This document shows, one piece after another, positions 54,314 through 63,124 of a DNA stretch of 64,000 bases. The notes under the pieces were generated by a model, which saw only the letters and a program-made list of their open reading frames with translations, had not been told where the DNA came from and did no database searches. The DNA is from Rubrobacter indicoceani (GTDB taxonomy: Bacteria; Actinomycetota; Rubrobacteria; Rubrobacterales; Rubrobacteraceae). How positions within the stretch are numbered: position 1 is the stretch's first letter; each line of letters opens with the position of its first letter. The position numbers were made by a program, and so were the translations under genes. The stretch lies in assembly GCF_003568865.1 (NCBI RefSeq), contig NZ_CP031115.1, positions 1,860,001 through 1,924,000 on the forward strand, written 5' to 3'.

Positions 54314-54530
54314 CGGGCTGGTTATCTTTCTTTATCTCACGCCGCGTATTTTACCGCGACATACCGAAACTACGACCGGAAGATGCATCTTTCCGGGGTG
54401 ATGCAGACAACACCGGGCGTTGCGTCTTCGGGCCGGGATTTGCGCTTCCCGGGGCTGGCCGACAGAATAAAGGCGTTGTCGGGTGCCCCCCGCGCCACGT
54501 CGTGGAGTTTGAGATCGGAGCTAAAAACCC

Positions 54531-56255
54531 TTGAACCTCGGTGGATTTTCAAGAATTCTGCAGGATGATTTCGGCGCGAGGATTATCTCGCCGGGCGAGG
54601 CTTCCCGTGAGATCCCGGGTCTCTCGGTCGAGGAGTCCGGCGACGGGTGGCTGGAGGATGGCACGGTCGCGTTTGTCTCACGGACCCGGCAGGAGGCGGG
54701 CTACGTGAAGCTCGTCGAGCTTGCAAAGAAGAGCGGCTCACCGGCGGTCCTGCTCCGGCTCCCGAAGGGGGAATCGGGGCCTTCTACCAGCATCGTCCGC
54801 GAGGCGAAAGAGCGAAACGTCGCCGTGATCTCCCTCCCGGAAACGGTCGCGGTCGGGCGTCTGACGGCGATGCTCCTTGCCGAGGAGCGAAAGGAGAACG
54901 GGCTTCTCAGGCTCTCGCACCGCGCCGGACGGGAACTCCTCTCCGTCGGGGGGGACGAGACCTCCCTTGAGTCCGTAACGCAGCGCGTCTCGCGGATGCT
55001 CGGTCGGGCGGTGGTTCTGGAAGACCCGGTGGGGCGTCTGATCCCGGCCTCCCCGGACGCCGGGGATGATGCGGCCCTGATCTCAGCCCTCCACGAGCAT
55101 TCTCTGCGGGCGTCACGCCCCGGCAGCGTCGAGGAGACCCGCCGCGAGAGGCGCGACCGCTACGCCCGGCTCCCGGACGGCTTCCTCTCCGTGCCGGTCG
55201 AACGCTGGCGCATCGGCGGCGGTCGCGAACTCTTCTGGTCGCCGCTCGGGGAGGGCGTGTCGTCCGGCTACCTCTGGATAGACCTGTTCGAGAACCCGCT
55301 CGCCCCCGAAGACGTGGTGAACCTCTACTGGGCGCGGCGGGTCCTGAAGACGGAGCTGGACAAGGACCGCATCCGCCTGGAAACGGAGCTCGGCATCCGG
55401 GGAGACTTCGTGGATGACCTTATAAGCGGCCACTACGGCTCGGTGGAACTTCTGCTGCAGCGGGCCCGCTACCTCGGCGCGAACCTGACGCAGGGCGCGC
55501 TCGTCCTGATAGTAGACATAGACGACTTCGCCAGATACCTCGGTCGCCGTCGCCTCAAGGAACCGGCCATCCAGGAACTGAAACGCCGCCTCGCCGACGC
55601 GGTGCGCCTGCAGGCCCGCGAGGTCTTCTCGAACTTCCTGACCGGGCCTCGCTCCGACAACGTCATCCTCCTCATCGCCCCGTCGGACTTCGAAACGGCA
55701 AAGGAGATACCGGAGAAAGCCCGCACCCTCGCGGCCCGCATCCAGCGCTACGTGCGCGGCCTCCTCCCCGACCTCACCGTCTCCGTCGGCCTCGGACGCT
55801 TCACCACAGAGCCGTCCCGCCTCTCCGAAGCCTACTCCGAAGCCGAGGTCGCCCTTGAGATCGGCCACCGCATCAACGGACCGTCGTCCATATCGACCTT
55901 TGAAGCGACCGGAACCTACAAGCTCCTCTTCAAGGTCCTGCGTGACGACCCGCAGGAACTGGAATCCTTCTACGAAGAGACCCTCGCCCCCGTGGTCGTC
56001 TACGACGAACGCTACGGCACCGAGCTCATCCACACCCTCACCACCTACCTCGGCAACGACGCCTCGACCGTAAAGACCGCCGGAGAACTCTTCGCCCACC
56101 GACACACCATCCGCTACCGCCTCGACCGCATCACCGAACTCACCAGCCTCGACATAGAAAAAACCGAAGACCGCGAACGACTCACCCTCGGCCTCAAAGC
56201 CATGCAGCTCCTCGGCCGCGCCCCCGAACGCCCCGCTACGATCTCCGACCGCTGA
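54531..56255 (+). CDS. PucR-family transcriptional regulator
   Basis: 574 aa. The N-terminal 130 residues resemble the PucR/XylR sensor domain (DGTVAFVSRTRQEAGYVKLV, with RNVAVISLPE). The middle is GGDEF-like / GAF-like, and the C-terminus has the HTH_30 of PucR/CdaR proteins: TVKTAGELFAHRHTIRYRLD near 515-535. Such regulators control purine, amino-acid or sugar-acid use. The ammonium transporter lies downstream on the same strand after 240 bp, so nitrogen metabolism is a plausible target. TTG start. Confidence 0.85.
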   Translation: MNLGGFSRILQDDFGARIISPGEASREIPGLSVEESGDGWLEDGTVAFVSRTRQEAGYVKLVELAKKSGSPAVLLRLPKGESGPSTSIVREAKERNVAVISLPETVAVGRLTAMLLAEERKENGLLRLSHRAGRELLSVGGDETSLESVTQRVSRMLGRAVVLEDPVGRLIPASPDAGDDAALISALHEHSLRASRPGSVEETRRERRDRYARLPDGFLSVPVERWRIGGGRELFWSPLGEGVSSGYLWIDLFENPLAPEDVVNLYWARRVLKTELDKDRIRLETELGIRGDFVDDLISGHYGSVELLLQRARYLGANLTQGALVLIVDIDDFARYLGRRRLKEPAIQELKRRLADAVRLQAREVFSNFLTGPRSDNVILLIAPSDFETAKEIPEKARTLAARIQRYVRGLLPDLTVSVGLGRFTTEPSRLSEAYSEAEVALEIGHRINGPSSISTFEATGTYKLLFKVLRDDPQELESFYEETLAPVVVYDERYGTELIHTLTTYLGNDASTVKTAGELFAHRHTIRYRLDRITELTSLDIEKTEDRERLTLGLKAMQLLGRAPERPATISDR

Positions 56256-56322
56256 CCCCCGACAAGAATACCTTCCGTACAGGCAACACAAACTACATGC
56301 TCCCGATCGAACCGGGCTTCCG

Positions 56323-56361
56323 GTACAAACATACGCCTTCTGCAAGAGGCTATGTTTGTAC
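56323..56361. promoter_or_regulatory. 11-bp inverted repeat upstream of amtB
   Basis: GTACAAACATA (56323-56333) and TATGTTTGTAC (56351-56361) are perfect inverted repeats with a 17-bp spacer, about 135 bp before the amtB start. The spacer contains a weak GCCT/AGGC pairing. No T-run follows, so an operator is more likely than a terminator. The arms resemble the CAAAC/GTTTG sites at 4304 and 6110 but at a different spacing. Confidence 0.6.
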
Positions 56362-56495
56362 ATCGGGCCAAAGACCTTGTTTGCGGGCGGTTCTAGACTA
56401 CGAGCGTTACATCAGTCATCCCGACCGGGGCCGGATTGACGGCGATGTCCTGGGCAGGGTCACGCGGCGGGGTTCAGAAAACGAGGAGGAATTCT

Positions 56496-57911
56496 TTGAA
56501 GAGGTTGGCACTCATACTATCGGCGTCGCTGCTCCTTGTGATGGCGTTGCCGGGGATGGCGTTTGCGCAGGACGCTCCGAGTACGGCGGATCTCTCGCTG
56601 GCGATGGACACGATGTGGGTTCTGGTTGCTGCCGTGCTGGTCATCTTCATGCAGGCCGGTTTCGCGATGCTCGAGGTCGGGTTCTCGCGGATGAAGAACG
56701 TCGGCAGCGTGGTGGCGAAGATCCTCGTGAACCTCGCTATCGCGGGCCTGATGTTCTGGGCGGTCGGCTTTGCGTTCGCCTTCTCGGACGGCGGATCGCT
56801 TCAGAGGTTTATCGGCCTCGGCGGGTTCTTCCTGACCGGCAACGAGGCGACCTACTCCGGTCTCTCGTGGACGCAGGTGCCGATCTCGGCCAAGTTCGTT
56901 TTTCAGGTCGCGTTCGTTGCGGTCTCGCTGGCCATCGTCTGGGGGACGATGCTGGAGCGCACGAAGTTCGCGGTATACGTGATCTTCGCGGTGGTGTTTG
57001 CGGGTCTGATCTATCCGCTGGTGGCTCACTGGGTCTGGGGCGGCGGCTGGCTTTCCGAACTCGGCAAGCAGGACTTCGCCGGTTCGACGGTCGTTCACCT
57101 CTCCGGCGCAGCGGCGGCCCTTGCCGGGACGCTCCTTCTCGGGCCTCGTCTCGGTAAGTACGACGACGAAGGCCGGCCCGTTACAATCCCCGGCCACAAC
57201 ATGCCGCTTGCGGTGCTTGGCGTCCTGATCCTCTGGGTCGGCTGGTACGGCTTCAACGCCGGCTCGACGATGGCGGCGACTACGCAGATCGCCGACGTGG
57301 CCCTGACCACGACGCTCGCGGCCTGCGGTGGTGTTATCGGCGCGATGGGCATGAGCTACATCTACCGCAAGAACGTGGACGTCGGGATGGGCGGCAACGG
57401 TGCGATCGCGGCCCTGGTCGGCATCACGGCGAGTTGTGCGTTCGTTGCTCCGTGGGCCGCGGTGATCATCGGCCTCATAGCCGGTGTTATCATGTACATA
57501 ACGTTGATCTTCGTTGACAAGATCGGCGTAGACGACCCGCTCGGGGCGATCGCGGCACACGGCATGGGTGGTGTGTGGGGTACGCTCTCCACGGGCTTCT
57601 TCGCCACGCCGGAGCTTGCGACGGTCGGACAGCCGGGTCTGTTCTACGGCGGCGGGTTCACACAGCTCGGCGTTCAGGCCCTCGGCATCATCTCGGTCTT
57701 CGCCTTTGTCTTTCTCTCCTCGCTTCTGGTCTTCGCCGTTCTCAAGGCGACCATAGGCCTCCGGGTCAAGCCCGAGTTCGAGCTGGACGGTCTCGACCTC
57801 CACGAGCATGGCGTCTACGGTTACCCGGACCTTGTGGCGACCGACTACCAGAACGGTTCGGCCTCAAGGCAGGGTGTGGTCTCCGGCAGCTCCACCGGAA
57901 GCAGGGGCTAG
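56496..57911 (+). CDS. amtB: Ammonium transporter
   Basis: 471 aa from the TTG at 56496, which has GGAGG 6 nt upstream; the open frame before it lacks an SD. The signal peptide (about residues 1-24, cut after AFA) precedes 11 membrane segments. AGFAMLEVGFSRMKN near 50, DFAGSTVVHLSGAAAALAGT near 195 with the first twin His, and AAHGMGGVWGT near 350 with the second. Passes ammonium into the cell. No glnK gene follows here; the next gene is a small PH-like protein. Confidence 0.95.
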   Translation: MKRLALILSASLLLVMALPGMAFAQDAPSTADLSLAMDTMWVLVAAVLVIFMQAGFAMLEVGFSRMKNVGSVVAKILVNLAIAGLMFWAVGFAFAFSDGGSLQRFIGLGGFFLTGNEATYSGLSWTQVPISAKFVFQVAFVAVSLAIVWGTMLERTKFAVYVIFAVVFAGLIYPLVAHWVWGGGWLSELGKQDFAGSTVVHLSGAAAALAGTLLLGPRLGKYDDEGRPVTIPGHNMPLAVLGVLILWVGWYGFNAGSTMAATTQIADVALTTTLAACGGVIGAMGMSYIYRKNVDVGMGGNGAIAALVGITASCAFVAPWAAVIIGLIAGVIMYITLIFVDKIGVDDPLGAIAAHGMGGVWGTLSTGFFATPELATVGQPGLFYGGGFTQLGVQALGIISVFAFVFLSSLLVFAVLKATIGLRVKPEFELDGLDLHEHGVYGYPDLVATDYQNGSASRQGVVSGSSTGSRG

Positions 57912-57941
57912 GAAAAGAAGTTCAGCGGCAGGCAGCAAAAC

Positions 57942-57981
57942 CCGAAGGGCGTCGGCCGGTAATCCGGTCGGCGCTCTTCGG
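57942..57981 (+). terminator. Hairpin after amtB
   Basis: CCGAAG ... CTTCGG with inner GCG, CG and CCGG/CCGG pairings gives a long imperfect stem around a TAAT loop. No strong T-run. Confidence 0.6.
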
Positions 57982-58056
57982 TGTCCGGGACAAGGGAATA
58001 ATTGTATTCTCTGCCGGAAAAGCAAACCAGGGTAATCAGATCACAGGGAGGGCTAA

Positions 58057-58338
58057 GTGGGATCTCCGCTAGTCGAAGCGTCCGCGCACACAAACCACGT
58101 TGTAAAGGTCTACTCCGACAGGGTGGAGGTGCAGAGCGGCTGGCAAGGACAGCAGGTCGAGTCAATAGGGCTCAGGGATATAGAGAACGTTACGCTGAAA
58201 GGCCTGGTGAACTGCACCCTGATAATAAAGACAAACAAGGGCAAGGTCTTTGACCTCAAGAGGATGGCCCTCCCCGAGGCCCGACGCGTGAAGGCGACCG
58301 TCGAAGACCAGAAAAGCCGCGCCGGGCTCTACGATTAA
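58057..58338 (+). CDS. Small PH-like domain protein
   Basis: 93 aa. Beta-strand pattern KVYSDRVEVQSG, then ESIGLRDIENVTLKGLVNCTLIIKTNKGKVFDL, then a final helix: the layout of small bacterial PH (bPH_2-like) domains. GTG start with GGGAGGG upstream. Function unknown. Confidence 0.72.
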   Translation: MGSPLVEASAHTNHVVKVYSDRVEVQSGWQGQQVESIGLRDIENVTLKGLVNCTLIIKTNKGKVFDLKRMALPEARRVKATVEDQKSRAGLYD

Positions 58339-58438
58339 AAGAACGCTCCACAACAGAACACGCTCACAACACCTTCCGTTGATTTGATCCATAATCCCCC
58401 ACATAAGCACGAGTCCAATGCTGTAAGCTAAAGGCCAA

Positions 58439-59122
58439 GTGGGGAGAATCGGAGTTTGGGAGCGTAGAAAGTTGGCCGAGAAGGGAAAGCTGAGCCGGGA
58501 AAAGGTTCTGGAGGCGGCGGTCACGTTCGTGGACCGGGAAGGTCTCGAAGCGCTCTCGATGAGGAAGCTTGGAGCGGAGCTCGGGGTGGAGGCGATGTCC
58601 CTCTACAACCACATCCCGAACAAAAGCGCGCTGCTTGACGGGATGGTTCGCTACGTTCTCGAAGAGCTGGAAGTACCAAGAACCAGCGACACCTGGGAAG
58701 AGCAGATCAAAGACGGCTACCGCCGGTTCCGCCGCATCGCCCAGAAACACCCGAACGTTTTTCCGCTTCTGATCAACCGCCCACCCAGCTTTCCGGACGG
58801 ACTCTGGCTTCTGGAACGGTACCTGAAGATCATGACCGACGCGGGCTTCGGTATGAAGGAGTCGTTCCACGTTTTCAGGATCCTCACGAACTACACCTTC
58901 GGCTACGCTATGAGCGAGATCCGGGGCTTCGCCCTTGAAGCCCGCGACGGGAACCGCAGAAAGAATCGCTACGAGATACCCCGCGAGTTCACCGGGGTAA
59001 TCCAGCTCCGCCCCTACCTCGGCAACATAGACCACGACTACGAATTCGAACTCGGCCTGGACCTCATCATCTCCGGCCTTAGAGACCGCACCTCTCACAC
59101 CCGAAGGCAACCAACCCGGTAA
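58439..59122 (+). CDS. TetR-family regulator
   Basis: 227 aa. HTH at about 20-65: REKVLEAAVTFVDREGLEAL, MRKLGAELGVEAMSLYNHIP. The C-terminal half resembles the TetR_C ligand domain. Target unknown; no obvious divergent transporter. GTG start. Confidence 0.85.
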   Translation: MGRIGVWERRKLAEKGKLSREKVLEAAVTFVDREGLEALSMRKLGAELGVEAMSLYNHIPNKSALLDGMVRYVLEELEVPRTSDTWEEQIKDGYRRFRRIAQKHPNVFPLLINRPPSFPDGLWLLERYLKIMTDAGFGMKESFHVFRILTNYTFGYAMSEIRGFALEARDGNRRKNRYEIPREFTGVIQLRPYLGNIDHDYEFELGLDLIISGLRDRTSHTRRQPTR

Positions 59123-59283
59123 ACCTTCCCCGGAAGACCGTCTTCGTTACCGGAAAACAAACCCGATCGCCCCTCCCCCTCTTCGACCGGACGTGAACCC
59201 CTTCGACGTCGAAGACTCAGTACGAAATCGTGACCGAGGAAGAGAAGGATCAGTTCCCACCGTTCCACGGAAGCTCCAGGTTC

Positions 59284-59815
59284 TCTCACCCGAACTCCGT
59301 TGGCTTGTCCCGCAACTGATGGATAGATTCAATAAAGAAACGCTTGATAGCGGCGATGTGGTCTTCCTCGTGCAGAAAATCTGCAAGGCTCCGGCCGCGC
59401 CAGACCCTGAGGGCCCCGGTGGGATCTTTCAAACCAAAGCTATCCCATCTGTCTCGAAGCCCTGTTCTTCCATAAAGAACATCACCTCCTCAACAAGTGC
59501 ATCTCGCTCAGTGGTTTGCAGATATTTGTAGAAGTCATGCAAGCGGAGTTGCAGAAACGTTACGCCTTCGGCGGCGGCTTCGATGTGATCGGGGTCTTTG
59601 AGGTCGTAGGCTCGTGTTGTATAGATGAGGGTTCTTCGGTCGGCGGAGATGTTTTCAAGATACGCGACATATCTTCTCAGTTGCTCCGGCCCCTCCCAGG
59701 AACCGAGTCTGGAGTCGAACATCACGACCTCGATGTAAGGTCCGGGTTCCTCACCCTCAGAGAGGCTGTCGATCTTCGACGCGATGAGCTCCGGTGAAGA
59801 TCGGCAGCATCCTTC
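59284..59815 (-). pseudogene. Decayed PD-(D/E)xK-nuclease-like gene
   Basis: A frame without a start codon gives SPELIASKIDSLSEGEEPGP and then IEVVMFDSRLGSWEGPEQLRRYVAYL, which resembles the lIExK...QLxxYxxYL core of PDDEXK_4 nucleases, but with the catalytic Lys position lost. At about 59450 the frame shifts: the continuation DRWDSFGLKDPTGALRVWRG and RSLADFLHEEDHIAAIKRFF is in another frame and ends at 59284. A 98-aa open frame (59429-59725) is only part of it. Missing start, frameshift and altered site point to a pseudogene. Confidence 0.65.
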
Positions 59816-59860
59816 CGAACTGGCCCGTCACCTTTTGTTCTCTTTAACGATCCTGAACTG

Positions 59861-61864
59861 CTACGCTGTCGCCTCCTGCAACTGCCGCTCCAGGTCTTTG
59901 ATCTCATCCCTCAACTTCGCCGCGTACTCGAACTTGAGGTCTTCGGCGGCGAGCGCCATCTCGGCCTCGAGGTTGGCGATGAGGTCGCGCAGCTCTTTCG
60001 GGTCTCCGGAGGTGTTCCGCTCGACGTTTCTTTGCTTCCGGGTCTTGTACAGACCCTTCGCCTCCGCCGCGACAAGGATATCCGAGACGCCCTTGCTGAT
60101 GGTCGTCGGGGTGATGCCGTTCCGCTCGTTGTAGGCGGTCTGGATCTCCCGCCGCCGCGAAGTCTCCCCGAGCGCGGCCTTCATCGCATCCGTCTCCCGG
60201 TCGGCGTACATGATCACCCGCCCGTCCACGTTCCTCGCCGCCCGCCCGATGGTCTGGATCAGCGCCCGCTCCCCACGCAGGAAACCCTCCTTGTCCGCAT
60301 CCAGAATGGCGACGAGCGTAACCTCCGGCAGGTCGAGTCCTTCCCTGAGGAGGTTGATGCCAACGAGCACGTCGAACTCCCCGGTCCTCAGGCCTCTTAT
60401 GATCTGGATGCGGTCGAGCGTCTCGATGTTCGAGTGCATGTAGCGGGTCTTGACGTTGTGTTCCAGCAAATAGTCCGTCAGGTCTTCGCTCATCTTTATC
60501 GTGAGCGTCGTGATAAGGACGCGCTCGCCATGTTCGACGCGAATTGCGACCTCGTTCATCAGGTCGTCTATCTGACCCTTTGTCGGGCGAACGTCCACTG
60601 GCGGGTCAACGAGGCCGGTCGGGCGGATGATCTGCTCCACTATCTGTCCTGAATTCTCGAGCTCATACGGCCCCGGCGTCGCCGAGACAAACACAAGCTG
60701 GTTGCTCTTCAGGAGAAACTCATCAAAGGTGAGCGGGCGGTTGTCCTTGGCGCTCGGGAGCCGGAAGCCGTGATCCACGAGCGTTCCCTTGCGCGACTGG
60801 TCGCCGTTGTACATCCCGCGTATCTGCGGCAGCGTGATGTGAGACTCGTCCAGGAACGTCACGTAGTCGTCCGGGAAATAGTCGAGCAGCGTGAACGGCG
60901 TCGAGCCGGGCGGGCGTCCGTCCATGTGGCGCGAGTAGTTCTCGATGCCGGAGCAGTAGCCGAGCTCGCGCATCATCTCCAGGTCGTACTGGGTGCGCTG
61001 CCTGAGTCGGTACGCCTCCAGCACCTTCCCCTGCCCTTCGAGGTAGGCGTACTGTTCTTCGAGTTCCGCCTCGATGTCCTTTGTCGCCCGGCCCAGTTTG
61101 TCCTCGTCGGTGACGAAATGGGTCGCCGGGTAGACGGTGACGAGGCCGTGTTCGCGCAGAACCTCGCCCGTAAGTGGGTCAACCTCGTTCACGCTCTCTA
61201 CCTCGTCCCCGAAGAACGAGACCCGGTAGACCGTATCCTGGTAGGCGGGCTGAATCTCCAGCACATCGCCGCGAACGCGGAAGTTGCCGCGAGCGAGCTG
61301 GTAGTCGTTGCGCGTGTACTGGATCTTGATGAGATCGCGCAGCACGTCGTCGAGGTCGTAGAAGCCGCCCTCCTCGAATACAACCATCTTGCTCCGGTAC
61401 TCCTCCGGGCTTCCGAGGCCGTAGATGGCGGATACAGACGCAACGACGATGACATCGCTCCGCGTGAAAAGCGAGCTCGTCGTCGAGTGCCTGAGGCGGT
61501 CTATGTCCTCGTTGATCTGGGCGTCCTTCTCGATAAACGTGTCCGACGAAGGTACGTACGCCTCCGGCTGATAGTAGTCGTAGTAGCTCACGAAGTACTC
61601 GACGGCGTTGTTCGGGAAGTACTCCCCGAACTCGCTTGCAAGCTGCGCGGCGAGGGTCTTGTTGTGGGCCATGACGAGCGCGGGCTTCCCGACCTGCTCT
61701 ATGACGCGGGCCATCGTGTGGGTCTTGCCGGAGCCGGTAACCCCGAGGAGCGTCTGACGGTCGAGACCGTTCCCGAGCCCGGCGACAAGGCTCTCTATAG
61801 CCTTCGGCTGATCTCCGGTCGGCTGATAATTGCTGACGACTTCGAATGTATTACGAGTCTCGAT
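59861..61864 (-). CDS. uvrB: Excinuclease ABC subunit B, probable ATC start
   Basis: 667 aa if started at the ATC at 61862-61864. [20 protein letters not shown] opens the family sequence, Walker A is [10 protein letters not shown] near 41-50, then the beta-hairpin [42 protein letters not shown], and a C-terminal UVR motif. No ATG, GTG or TTG exists between the in-frame TAA at 61865-61867 and the ATG at 61714, which lies after Walker A. GGAGGT sits 7 nt before the ATC. The start overlaps the transglycosylase stop by 14 bp. Confidence 0.93.
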   Translation of the reverse strand: METRNTFEVVSNYQPTGDQPKAIESLVAGLGNGLDRQTLLGVTGSGKTHTMARVIEQVGKPALVMAHNKTLAAQLASEFGEYFPNNAVEYFVSYYDYYQPEAYVPSSDTFIEKDAQINEDIDRLRHSTTSSLFTRSDVIVVASVSAIYGLGSPEEYRSKMVVFEEGGFYDLDDVLRDLIKIQYTRNDYQLARGNFRVRGDVLEIQPAYQDTVYRVSFFGDEVESVNEVDPLTGEVLREHGLVTVYPATHFVTDEDKLGRATKDIEAELEEQYAYLEGQGKVLEAYRLRQRTQYDLEMMRELGYCSGIENYSRHMDGRPPGSTPFTLLDYFPDDYVTFLDESHITLPQIRGMYNGDQSRKGTLVDHGFRLPSAKDNRPLTFDEFLLKSNQLVFVSATPGPYELENSGQIVEQIIRPTGLVDPPVDVRPTKGQIDDLMNEVAIRVEHGERVLITTLTIKMSEDLTDYLLEHNVKTRYMHSNIETLDRIQIIRGLRTGEFDVLVGINLLREGLDLPEVTLVAILDADKEGFLRGERALIQTIGRAARNVDGRVIMYADRETDAMKAALGETSRRREIQTAYNERNGITPTTISKGVSDILVAAEAKGLYKTRKQRNVERNTSGDPKELRDLIANLEAEMALAAEDLKFEYAAKLRDEIKDLERQLQEATA

Positions 61865-62495
61865 TTAGGTTACCTCCGTAGAGTTCCCGGTAGATGTCCT
61901 GCCGCTCAAGAACGTGGTCCACGTAGTTTCGCGTCTCGGTGAACGGGATGTCGCTCTCTATCCTGAACCCCGGCTCCGCAAGCCACGAGTCCACGTTGCC
62001 CTGCCCCGAATTGTACGCCGCCAGCATCGCCCTCTCATCCCCGAAATATCTTCCTTCAAGGTAACTCAGCTGCCAGGTCCCCATCCAGATGTTGATGTAG
62101 GGGTCGGTGAACTCGCCGGTGATGCCGGAGTTGTTCTGGATAAAATCGGCGGTTTCGGGGGTGATCTGCATCAGACCCTGCGCGTTCTGACTCGATACGG
62201 CCTCCGGATCATAGCGGCTCTCCGTGTAGATGACCGCCGCTACAAGCGTCGGCTCTACCGCGTACGCCTCCGCCGCTTCCACGATGGTGTCCCGGTACTC
62301 CAGCGGATAGACCGCCCGCTGTACGCTTTCGGGGGGCTCGGTCACAAGGTTATACAGCCCGTAGACCCCCGCCGCCACAAGCATGAGAATGACCACCAGC
62401 GCGAGAAATCCACCGCCGGGGCGTCTGCGGTGATGACGCCCGTAAGTACGGAACTCCCCGCTATCCCTGCTTCTCTTCGTTCCCGTCGCGGCCAA
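61851..62495 (-). CDS. Lytic transglycosylase (SLT family)
   Basis: 214 aa. Basic N-terminus, membrane anchor at about 30-50, then the SLT lysozyme-like domain: catalytic Glu in [16 protein letters not shown] near 92, [13 protein letters not shown] near 107, and [16 protein letters not shown] near 157. It cuts peptidoglycan glycan strands to 1,6-anhydro products outside the membrane. TTG start with GAGGA upstream, inside the last 35 bp of coaE; its own end overlaps uvrB. Confidence 0.9.
   Translation of the reverse strand: MAATGTKRSRDSGEFRTYGRHHRRRPGGGFLALVVILMLVAAGVYGLYNLVTEPPESVQRAVYPLEYRDTIVEAAEAYAVEPTLVAAVIYTESRYDPEAVSSQNAQGLMQITPETADFIQNNSGITGEFTDPYINIWMGTWQLSYLEGRYFGDERAMLAAYNSGQGNVDSWLAEPGFRIESDIPFTETRNYVDHVLERQDIYRELYGGNLNRDS
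61872..61877 (-). promoter_or_regulatory. Shine-Dalgarno of uvrB before the ATC start
   Basis: GGAGGT on the minus strand, 7 nt before the ATC at 61862-61864 and inside the last codons of the transglycosylase gene. Confidence 0.7.
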
Positions 62496-63105
62496 TGTTC
62501 CTCTCTTGTCGTACCCTTGTCAGAAGGTCTACGGCTTTTTTTTCGAGATGTTCCAGCGTACCGTCGTTTTCTACCACGATATCGGCCCGCCGCGCCTTCT
62601 CTGCGGCGGTGAACTGCCTGGCCTCTATGCCCCGGAGGCTCGAATCGTCAACGCCCCGCGCCGCAGACCACTCCCGGCGGCGGCTCTCCGAAGGCAGCAC
62701 CGCAACGGTGTAGTCGAAAGCCTCCTCCCGGCCCGCCTCGAAGAGCAGCGGTATCTCCGCCACGAACACCTCGGACTCCGAGCTTTGGATGCGCCTCCCC
62801 GTCTCTTTTCTGACAAGCGGATGGAGTATCGTTTCGAGGTCCCTCAAGGCTTCAGCGTCCCCGAAGACCGCGCCGCCGAGCTTCTTCCGGTCTACGTTTC
62901 CAGCCTCATCGGTTACGTCCCCGAACCGCTCCGTTACCCGCCTGAGCGTCTCCGGGTCGCCGGCGTAGAGGTCGTGGACTATCTGATCCGAGGACACCGT
63001 CTCCGCCCCCGCCTCGCCGAGCATCTTTGTAAACGTACTCTTCCCGGACGCAAAAGAGCCGGTGACCGCGATGGTCACCGGCCCTCTCTTCGGGCTCGCG
63101 CTCAT
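62461..63105 (-). CDS. coaE: Dephospho-CoA kinase
   Basis: 214 aa. P-loop GSFASGKST at 16-24, SSDQIVHDLY near 38, HPLVRKE near 95 and EIPLLFEAGREEAFD near 115, the usual CoaE motifs. Last step of coenzyme A synthesis. It starts 19 bp after the rpsA stop. Confidence 0.95.
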   Translation of the reverse strand: MSASPKRGPVTIAVTGSFASGKSTFTKMLGEAGAETVSSDQIVHDLYAGDPETLRRVTERFGDVTDEAGNVDRKKLGGAVFGDAEALRDLETILHPLVRKETGRRIQSSESEVFVAEIPLLFEAGREEAFDYTVAVLPSESRRREWSAARGVDDSSLRGIEARQFTAAEKARRADIVVENDGTLEHLEKKAVDLLTRVRQERNIGRDGNEEKQG

Positions 63106-63124
63106 GTTCTGCGTGATCCGGTCG

